Origin: Meandrina meandrites
Lineage: Eukaryota; Cnidaria; Anthozoa; Scleractinia; Meandrinidae
Length of the DNA stretch: 64,000 nt
NCBI GenBank assembly: GCA_963693305.1
Contig: OY855912.1
Span: forward strand, 1,458,501 to 1,522,500
Reading direction: 5' to 3'
The notes beneath the pieces are model-generated. The model was not told the DNA's origin and searched no databases. It saw nothing but the letters and a program-made list of their open reading frames with translations. This document shows positions 61,901 to 64,000 of this stretch, piece by piece. Positions within the stretch are counted from its first letter, which is position 1; every line of letters begins with the position of its first letter. A program made the translations under genes and the position numbers.

Positions 61901-63684
61901 GAAGGTATGCAAAAGGGTTAGCTTTTCTATCAATGGTGCAATGACCATCCTCGGAGACCCGGGGACAGTTAGTGGGGGCGAGGGAAAGTCTAATAAACGG
62001 GCGCAATAATTTCGGCGAAGGAAAGTCAAGAACGAGGCGCGGAGCCCCTGGGGACACCGTTTTACCGGACCAGTTCCAAATGGGCCGAGTCGTTCTGACT
62101 TCTGATCGTTACCACAAAACCTTTGTTTATTTTTGCCAAATCAGAGAGTATTGCTACTCCATCCAAGTTGGTGTATCCAAATTTGTCAAAGGTTGTAAGA
62201 AGTTCTTTTCGCAAACTTTCAACCTGCAGTGTACTTTGTGGTCAAGCATTAGTACATCTGCGAACCATGGTGTGCGTGACATTTGCGTGAGTTTAGCTCG
62301 GAAAAAATTTGAAGTGTCGTCAAGCGAATCGTCCGCATAGTATGCAGGAGCTACACAAATAAGTCTACCTCAAATAAACGATGCTCACTAGAATCGCTGA
62401 ACTCTTCTAAAGTAAAACATAATATTTTGGAGTGGCAATAATCAGCGATTCTGGAATCCTTCTCGACATCAGCAATCTGCGCTACTGTTACGATATCTGC
62501 TAAGAGCCACCGTATTTCCGGTGAGGTTTTTGCGGATATGACAAACGATTTGCCCCGCATTTTGTGCTGTGATTGGAACTTTTCTCCTCGAGCAAACCCT
62601 TGGCGAACGACCCAAACAAACATGGCGAGCAACTGGCTTTGTTGTATCCATCCGCGAAAGAACCAAGAAACGACTCCTGGTCTTGCTGCTCTCTGATTGG
62701 GCACCAAAAAAAACAAAGGTTTTCTGGTACCAATCAGAAGTCAGAACGACACCGACCGTTTGGAACTGGTCCGGTAAAACTGTGTCCCCAGGGGCTCCTC
62801 GTCTCGTTCTTGACTTTCTTTCGCCGAAATTATTGCGCCCGCTTATTAGACTTTCCCTCGCCCCCACTAACTGTCCCCGGGTCTCCGAGGATGGTATATG
62901 ACGGGTTTGGACCTTGGGACAGAGCCTCTCCATTATAAAAAATTGAGTTGTGTAGTCTGCCCTGTATGGCTTCCCATGCCGAGAGCTTGTTTAAACCGAA
63001 ACAAATGTAACATTACTATTAACGAATTAAAGAACTGTAAGTTGACAGTTACTCGAGTTTTACGCACGAAGCGGTCATTACTATACATATATTTCTGGCG
63101 CAGCAATAATGTAATCGCTTGCACTGTTCCTTTTTTGAAAAATAATAGTTGAGCATTTTCATGTTATTGCAAGGCCGAATTATACTGGTATCTGCTGTTT
63201 CTGCGTCAAAATAGATACAGGACGGACAAAGAAAAAAAAATAAATTATATCTTACTCTGAAAGCTTTCAACAAAACATAGCAACCTCTTGTTGTCTTGTC
63301 TACTGTTTGCTTTTCCGAGTCAAGGCGGAAGCAACATTGTTCTTAAAAGACCCATTCACAGAGGCCGTGTTCACTAGGATTTGTTTCACACTCCCGCTGC
63401 GACGAGTTGCAATTTCAGGGTTTTTTGAGCGCGATATTGCTAGAATTTCTACAGAACGCGATAGAATTAGCAGAGGTTTCGTATCAGAGTATGTTCACAC
63501 GGCTAACGCTAACTCAACTGAAACAAGTGACAAGATAAATTCATCAATTCTTAATAGTTACCATCGCAAGTTTTGCCATCGCCATAAAATCCATCTTTGC
63601 ATGTACAGTTATAGGATCCTCGGGTATTGTTACACACAGCATCAACATCACAGCGGTGTGTACCATTGGCGCACTCGTCAATAT
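33224..63684 (-). CDS. Gene 1: EGF-SUEL-LamG-discoidin-glycine-rich mosaic protein (5' end outside window)
   Basis: Thirteen exons on the minus strand join in consistent phase: EGF-CA (63562-63684), SUEL lectin (61316-61612), EGF-CA (55829-55951), shrunken EGF (55477-55539), LamG-like (54115-54726), EGF lacking Cys1 (52881-52985), EGF-CA (52672-52794), EGF-CA (51853-51975), F5/8C (50929-51245 + 47450-47591), decayed EGF (46113-46235), ALK-type glycine-rich domain (45033-45548 + 33224-33525), stop. Every module border is phase 1. The order suggests an extracellular protein with two probable sugar-binding folds. In ALK/LTK receptors the glycine-rich domain precedes a transmembrane segment and kinase; here it ends at a stop, so the product is likely secreted. 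The 5' end with the signal peptide is beyond 64 kb. It may actually be two genes if the acidic exon at 58165 ends one. Confidence 0.75.
33526..34489. other. Intron of gene 1 left of the LINE
   Basis: Unique AT-rich sequence with a G run of about 16 near 33927-33942 (possible G-quadruplex). No gene. Confidence 0.5.
34582..35469 (+). CDS. LINE ORF1p (L1-type RNA-binding protein)
   Basis: 295 residues, intact. Residues about 1-45 are Ser-rich and basic; 50-150 form a coiled coil with heptads ([20 protein letters not shown]); 155-230 form an RRM-like core ([28 protein letters not shown]); 240-290 form the CTD-like end ([20 protein letters not shown]). This matches the L1 ORF1 (Transposase_22) family, a trimeric nucleic-acid chaperone that packages LINE RNA. 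ATG at 34582 is the first in frame and follows an 82-nt leader. Confidence 0.9.
   Translation: MASSLVTAAKRKIRGSRSSSSDSDVSSPEGKKICNLTSPDSISSETPTDESLTTQHMEKITIHLQEILNRLDGVETKLEKLEGIFERLENVETAVSKNRVDLNNVKEKAKVIENNVKEIEKGIVFANSQIEELVQKDEKNVKRIKDLEDKLLYQEVYSRRENLRFFGIPEATHGPEDTAEVLHKFFREELNIDDPSNIEFQRVHRLGKKVHGQSRPIIARFLRFPERELVFRCVRDLGEAADADVKVYADYPDEIRERRKRQWPRMKKAREEGKTAFFSKPEPDKLFIDGELVPL
37677..37684. promoter_or_regulatory. CRE-like palindrome in element A
   Basis: TGACGTCA directly inside the left TIR, followed by AAAAATGGCG and, at 37830-37839, CAAGATGGCT (YY1-like). The clustering resembles a TATA-less promoter. Present in both copies (1090-1097 in copy 1). Function inferred only. Confidence 0.35.
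39901..39968 (+). other. Terminal-exon-like piece with polyA signal in element A
   Basis: A strong acceptor (TTTTTTTTCTTGCAG) precedes a short frame ([17 protein letters not shown], then stop), followed by AATAAA within 20 nt. It could be the last exon of a transcription unit carried by the element. No coding partner exon is established. Confidence 0.3.
43060..43091. repeat. (GT)n microsatellite in the LINE 3' UTR
   Basis: About 14 GT units near the 3' end of the LINE. Confidence 0.85.
43205..43350. repeat. (ATA)n/(TTA)n simple sequence and inverted retroelement tail
   Basis: 43293-43333 is an ATA array followed by a TTA array in inverse order (palindromic). The complement of 43200-43220 reads CAATAAAGATTATT, like a retroelement 3' tail in minus orientation. 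Confidence 0.6.
43851..43936. repeat. (TTA)n microsatellite, about 86 bp
   Basis: A pure TTA array preceded by GCTCAATAAAGAA, the 3' end of a plus-strand LINE or SINE with an (ATT)n-type tail. The poly-Asn frame on the minus strand is an artefact of this array. Confidence 0.9.
44003..44165 (+). mobile_element. tRNA-derived SINE copy a (head with anticodon arm deleted)
   Basis: The tRNA-like head (44003-44067) has AAGGCTT/AGCCTT acceptor arms, an A box (AAGCTCAATTGG) and a B box (GGTTCAAATCT). Compared with copy b it lacks about 12 nt of the anticodon arm. The following unit (TTGCTTAAATTGC ... CACTGCGAGAATCAT) is shared with copy b. Confidence 0.7.
44190..44400 (+). mobile_element. tRNA-derived SINE copy b
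   Basis: The head 44190-44266 has the A box TAGCTCAGTTGG, the B box GGTTCAAATCC, D and T arms and AAGGCT/AGCCTT ends. The anticodon arm (GCACCGGTATCGTGG) pairs poorly and would put C at position 33, so a functional tRNA is unlikely. Followed by CACTGCGAGAATCAT as in copy a. Confidence 0.7.
44401..45032. other. Intron of gene 1, nothing recognised
   Basis: Right end of the glycine-rich-domain intron; no repeats identified. Confidence 0.5.
45033..45548 (-). CDS. Gene 1 exon: ALK-type glycine-rich domain, first half
   Basis: Encodes [77 protein letters not shown] and [15 protein letters not shown]. This matches the ALK/LTK glycine-rich region (WTVPxxGxYxIxAxGAxGG start). 516 nt, phase 1 to 1; acceptor TTTCCTAG, donor GTGAGA. 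Confidence 0.9.
45549..46112. repeat. Intron with (TTTA)n and CATTACATAAACT tandem repeats
   Basis: 45643-45674 is TTTA/TCTA simple sequence; 45755-45835 repeats CATTACATAAACT. The arrangement (simple tail, then unit-length sequence) fits a retroelement 3' end in minus orientation. Confidence 0.55.
46113..46235 (-). CDS. Gene 1 exon: decayed EGF (Cys1 and Cys4 lost)
   Basis: Encodes (D)[34 protein letters not shown] and DGVNCT. The calcium motif and Cys1 are replaced (DKDNG for DIDEC) and Cys4 is Ser, so the 1-3 and 2-4 disulfides cannot form. No stop or shift; 123 nt and splice sites (TTTTAG, GTAACT) are kept. Confidence 0.75.
46884..47172 (+). mobile_element. tRNA-derived SINE family 2, copy a
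   Basis: The tRNA head has a B box (GATTCAAATCC) and an anticodon arm CTGGA-CTTGCAA-TCCGG (loop anticodon TGC, Ala). A partly repeated T-arm (GGTGGTCCCGAATTCAAC), CTTTGTAAATAGCCAGCTGG, TGCTAAATACATT and a T-rich tail follow. Matches 57414-57705 over its whole length. Confidence 0.85.
47450..47591 (-). CDS. Gene 1 exon: F5/8C domain, C-terminal part
   Basis: Encodes [35 protein letters not shown] and [10 protein letters not shown]. 142 nt, phase 0 to 1, same size and design as the C-terminal exons in gene 2. Acceptor TGTTTAG, donor GTAAGA. Confidence 0.9.
47592..49442. other. Intron inside the gene 1 F5/8C domain, left part
   Basis: Holds a cluster of GAACTTC/GAAGTTC-rich inverted units (48090-48270; MITE-like), a decayed GAAACGTCG hammerhead-like scrap near 48610, and a retroelement-like 3' end with GGTT repeats near 49310-49360. 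No gene. Confidence 0.4.
49620..50080. repeat. Palindromic dispersed repeat, unsplit inverted copy
   Basis: Reverse complement of 18897-19226 plus 22171-22300 without the 2.9 kb insertion. It holds the GTCCAATAACAAAG triple repeat and a hairpin at 49950-50032 (GTAATCATACTCGCGATTA arm). Confidence 0.85.
50200..50245 (-). ncRNA. Hammerhead-like motif, copy 1
   Basis: Minus strand CTGAAGAA, stem-loop arm GCGTG/CACAC (one mismatch) around CGCTAGT, then GAAACGCG. This is the order of the hammerhead core (CUGANGA, stem II, GAAA) with one extra A. Stems I and III were not verified. Confidence 0.35.
50398..50443 (-). ncRNA. Hammerhead-like motif, copy 2
   Basis: Minus strand CTGAAGAA, perfect 5-bp arm GTGTG/CACAC around CGCTAGT, then GAAACGAG. 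Better paired than copy 1, with the stem changed at one position in one arm only. Confidence 0.4.
50863..50928. other. Short remainder of the F5/8C intron
   Basis: Unique sequence between the TIR element and the F5/8C exon. Confidence 0.4.
50929..51245 (-). CDS. Gene 1 exon: F5/8C domain, N-terminal part
   Basis: Encodes (E)[60 protein letters not shown] and [13 protein letters not shown]. 317 nt, phase 1 to 0; acceptor AACTTAG, donor GTAAAA. Its partner exon is 3.3 kb away. Confidence 0.9.
51246..51852. repeat. Duplicated intron segment (paralogue at 63.0-63.56 kb)
   Basis: Aligns with 62990-63561 over most of its length (CGAGTTTTACGCAC, CTATACATATATTTCTGGC, GCTAACTCAACTGAAACAAG). The duplication continues through the EGF exon and beyond it. 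Confidence 0.85.
51853..51975 (-). CDS. Gene 1 exon: calcium-binding EGF
   Basis: Encodes (D)[34 protein letters not shown] and DGKTCD. Near copy of the exon at 63562-63684, ending in the same GAT-G donor context. 123 nt, phase 1 to 1. Confidence 0.9.
51976..52671. repeat. Duplicated intron segment (paralogues at 46.24-46.9 and 63.7-64.0 kb)
   Basis: Shares AAAACAACAAAAGGAA, ACAGCGGCTGGTAATCGAGC and GATAACTGATTTTG with the 63.7 kb copy. It shares CAGAAATCT-ACTCGTT blocks and a CGGTATAACGAAC-type segment with the 46.2-46.9 kb copy. Confidence 0.8.
52672..52794 (-). CDS. Gene 1 exon: calcium-binding EGF
   Basis: Encodes (D)[34 protein letters not shown] and DGKNCT. 123 nt, phase 1 to 1, six cysteines. 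Only 86 bp separate it from the shortened EGF exon, an unusually small intron for this locus. Confidence 0.9.
52881..52985 (-). CDS. Gene 1 exon: EGF lacking the calcium motif and first cysteine
   Basis: Encodes (D)[28 protein letters not shown] and DGKNCT. The DIDEC start is gone through an 18-nt deletion, leaving five cysteines. 105 nt, phase 1 to 1, acceptor GCTCAG, donor GTAACA. Confidence 0.75.
53407..53756. mobile_element. MITE with GTACACTAGGCGAC ends and a nested hammerhead-like scrap
   Basis: Left GGGGTACACTAGGCGACAAG and right GCGACATATCGCCTAGTGTC are inverted ends. Inside, minus strand 53680-53706 reads CTGAAGAA, GAGGG/CCCTC stem, CAAACG (core G lost). Confidence 0.6.
54115..54726 (-). 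CDS. Gene 1 exon: LamG-like / concanavalin-like domain
   Basis: Encodes about 204 residues: [79 protein letters not shown] and [20 protein letters not shown], the beta-jellyroll signature of Laminin_G_3/pentraxin-like domains. 612 nt in one exon, phase 1 to 1; acceptor AATTGTAG, donor GTAGGA. It likely binds glycans or matrix. Confidence 0.9.
54727..55476. other. Intron of gene 1, nothing recognised
   Basis: No repeats or domains seen. Confidence 0.5.
55477..55539 (-). CDS. Gene 1 exon: EGF with 20 central residues deleted
   Basis: Encodes (D)[20 protein letters not shown], only three cysteines. It is exactly 60 nt shorter than its 123-nt sisters and keeps phase 1 to 1 with good splice sites (TTTTAG, GTAACT). 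Whether it still folds is doubtful; it could be skipped or act as a linker. Confidence 0.65.
55829..55951 (-). CDS. Gene 1 exon: calcium-binding EGF
   Basis: Encodes (D)[34 protein letters not shown] and DGINCT. 123 nt, phase 1 to 1, intact cysteines, acceptor TTGTTGTAG and donor GTAACT. Confidence 0.9.
55952..56749. other. Intron of gene 1 with an inverted short repeat
   Basis: GCCTGCGAGCAGGCTCACCTTT near 56007 and the complement AAAGGTGAGCCCGCTCGCAGGC near 56440 are inverted ends of a probable 450-bp MITE. No gene. Confidence 0.45.
56750..57115 (+). mobile_element. Partial copy of TIR element B
   Basis: Matches 62036-62410 (GAGCCCCTGGGGACACCG ... CGCTCACTAGAATCGCTGAA) but lacks both outer ends. 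Joined directly to the ATPase fragment at its right. Confidence 0.8.
57116..57404 (-). pseudogene. Fragment of a C2H2 zinc-finger plus packaging-type P-loop ATPase gene (Polinton/Maverick-like)
   Basis: Minus-strand frame. A C2H2 finger (CPIC ... H-x4-H) lies at the start, about 30 linking residues follow, then [16 protein letters not shown], a Walker A of the A32/FtsK-like packaging ATPase type, and [15 protein letters not shown] after it. It is cut at both ends, by a SINE at 57410 and by an element B piece at 57115, so no Walker B remains. Double-stranded DNA elements of the Polinton/Maverick group carry such ATPases; assignment is by motif only. Not functional. Confidence 0.5.
57414..57705 (+). 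mobile_element. tRNA-derived SINE family 2, copy b
   Basis: The head has A box (GTGGTTAAGGCG), anticodon arm CTGGA-CTTGTAA-TCCGG (anticodon TGT, Thr) and B box GGTTCAAATCC. The body and T-rich tail match 46884-47172. Inserted next to the ATPase fragment. Confidence 0.85.
57759..57908. mobile_element. Palindromic MITE (GGGCCCAGTTGTTCAAAG ends)
   Basis: CTGGGCCCAGTTGTTCAAAG at the left and CTTTGAACAACCGAGGCC at the right, with internal GGATAGCGCTATCC palindromes. Confidence 0.8.
57925..58240. repeat. (TCC/TTCC)n polypyrimidine tract
   Basis: Long CT-only tract of TCC and TCTTCC units. On the minus strand it forms the Glu-rich tail of the unassigned exon. Confidence 0.85.
58165..58403 (-). CDS. 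Unassigned acidic exon ending in a stop
   Basis: After a TTATTGCAG acceptor, phase 1 in, it reads (V)[53 protein letters not shown] and then a Glu-rich run from a (TCC)n tract, ending at a stop at 58165. The entry phase matches the SUEL exon upstream, so it could be an alternative last exon of gene 1. I do not recognise the fold. If it is real and constitutive, exons further left belong to a separate gene. Confidence 0.35.
58850..59195. repeat. Dispersed repeat copy 2 (pair at 28090-28456)
   Basis: Same orientation as the first copy, with several small deletions. Confidence 0.8.
59262..59297 (-). ncRNA. Hammerhead-like motif downstream of the Penelope fragment
   Basis: Minus strand CTGAAGAA, GGGT/ACCC stem around CATAT, then GAAACGTC. 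It lies about 85 bp 3' of the Penelope-like endonuclease stop, where such elements are known to carry hammerhead motifs. Stem I and III not verified. Confidence 0.4.
59377..59607 (-). pseudogene. Penelope-like element, C-terminal endonuclease fragment
   Basis: Minus-strand frame [20 protein letters not shown] ... [18 protein letters not shown] ... [18 protein letters not shown] ... NFSYI, then stop. The H-F-N-x-x-G-H and LIFQLGTxxPxG blocks are typical of the GIY-YIG endonuclease tail of Penelope-like retroelements. Truncated 5' at an in-frame stop near 59607, next to a short hairpin (AATCGACTTCTGAGG). Confidence 0.75.
59812..60105. repeat. Palindromic minisatellite (ACTCGAAATCC units)
   Basis: Units of about 15-16 bp (CCAACTCGAAAATCC / CTAACTCGAAATCC). 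From 59812 to about 59880 they run as the complement (GATTTTCGAGTTGG), then switch orientation near 59880 and continue to 60105. The array is therefore a giant potential hairpin. Confidence 0.9.
60106..61315. other. Intron of gene 1, nothing recognised
   Basis: AT-rich with poly-T runs; no domains or clear repeats. Confidence 0.5.
61316..61612 (-). CDS. Gene 1 exon: SUEL-type (galactose/rhamnose-binding) lectin domain
   Basis: Encodes [20 protein letters not shown], then [38 protein letters not shown] and [16 protein letters not shown], the full Cys pattern and the [16 protein letters not shown] signature of the Gal_Lectin (SUEL) family. 297 nt, phase 1 to 1; acceptor GCTGTAG, donor GTAAGT. 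It should bind galactosyl or rhamnosyl glycans outside the cell. Confidence 0.9.
61943..62896. mobile_element. TIR element B (about 950 bp)
   Basis: Long inverted repeats, at least 135 bp (61943-62085 and 62755-62896), start ACCATCCTCGGAGACCCGGG. The inner sequence also pairs loosely. There is no transposase; open frames on both strands reflect the palindrome. No clear target duplication. Confidence 0.85.
62941..62993 (-). pseudogene. Remnant of a discoidin first exon
   Basis: GTTGTGTAGTCTGCCCTG and CCCATGCCGAGAGCTTG match two parts of the F5/8C exon at 50929-51245 (near 51145 and 51220) with the middle missing and the acceptor side intact as intron. It shows that the 63 kb duplicate once included this exon. 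Confidence 0.7.
62994..63561. repeat. Duplicated intron segment (paralogue at 51.25-51.85 kb)
   Basis: Same order of blocks as 51246-51852 with scattered substitutions and small indels. Confidence 0.85.
63562..63684 (-). CDS. Gene 1 exon: calcium-binding EGF (first in window)
   Basis: Encodes (D)[34 protein letters not shown] and DGKTCD. 123 nt, phase 1 to 1, all six cysteines, donor GTAACT. It lies on a segment duplicated at 51.3-52.2 kb together with its flanking introns. Confidence 0.9.
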
Positions 63685-63983
63685 CTACAACAAAAAGAGG
63701 ATTTTCATTGAAATGTAAAACAACAAAAGGAAAAGTTGAATTTGAAAGTATGAAGAAATGTTTCGTTTCAAGTGATTTTATAAGCTCGATTTCCGCCGTT
63801 CTCTCGAGTCCGGTCTTTGTTGGGAGCGCGGGCTCATTCCCTGAACAGCGGCTGGTAATCGAGCCTGGTGAACTTAGCTTATTTGATAACTGATTTTGCT
63901 TCAAACGTACTTTTTACTAGGAAAGATGCTCTTGTTTTATGTTGGCCAGAAACATTGCTCCGATATTAATTTTTTTCCATTTG
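63685..63983. repeat. Duplicated intron segment (paralogue at 51976-52200)
   Basis: Intron upstream of the 63.6 kb EGF exon; matches 51976-52200 with an extra insert near 63775-63825. Confidence 0.8.
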
Positions 63984-64000
63984 CAGTGGCGGATCCAGGG
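63984..64000. mobile_element. Start of a CAGTGGCGGATCCAG MITE
   Basis: The final bases match the left end of the MITE at 10893-11058; the rest lies beyond the window. Confidence 0.6.

Noticed and set aside
62351..62938. Several overlapping 70-150 codon frames on both strands
   Set aside because: They mirror each other because element B is an inverted repeat; no domain features.

Overview
The window is nuclear DNA of an animal, most likely an anthozoan cnidarian (stony coral or anemone). The reasons are long AT-rich introns, extracellular mosaic genes built from single-exon EGF, discoidin, PAN, SUEL-lectin and glycine-rich domains joined by phase-1 introns, and a dense mix of TIR elements, tRNA-derived SINEs, Penelope-like and L1/Tx1-like retroelements. 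The species cannot be fixed from the sequence alone.

Both substantial host genes read right to left on the minus strand, head to tail. Gene 1 (33224-63684; 5' end beyond the right edge, 3' end complete with stop codon and AATAAA) encodes EGF, SUEL lectin, EGF, a shrunken EGF, LamG-like, EGF repeats, one F5/8 type C domain, a decayed EGF and a C-terminal ALK-type glycine-rich domain that ends at a stop with no kinase. Gene 2 (6230-24424; 5' end complete, 3' end not found in the window) encodes a signal peptide, PAN/apple, EGF, two calcium-binding EGFs, a 15-nt microexon and four F5/8 type C domains, the fourth represented only by its first exon. Exon phases agree across every proposed junction. 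This is the main support for both models. Both products should be secreted or extracellular adhesion or recognition proteins.

Left edge to 6.2 kb: end of a TIR element, a small MULE-like MITE, and a frameshifted copy of an uncharacterised gene. 6.2-24.4 kb: gene 2, its introns filled with MITEs, including a 2.9 kb MULE-like insertion that splits an older repeat. 24.4-33.2 kb: intergenic, with palindromic MITEs, a tRNA-like unit and a 69-bp perfect hairpin beside the 3' end of gene 1.

33.5-45.0 kb: one intron of gene 1 that splits the glycine-rich domain. It holds a full-length L1/Tx1-like LINE (34500-43180, 10-bp target duplication). The LINE's ORF2 is itself interrupted by a 3.3 kb TIR element (37644-40971, 5-bp target duplication) whose left arm matches the copy at the window start. 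45-64 kb: gene 1 exons, several of them on duplicated exon-plus-intron segments, with SINEs, a fragment of a zinc-finger plus packaging-type ATPase gene, a Penelope-like endonuclease fragment, hammerhead-like hairpins and a palindromic minisatellite. No rRNA, CRISPR or prokaryote-type operon is present.
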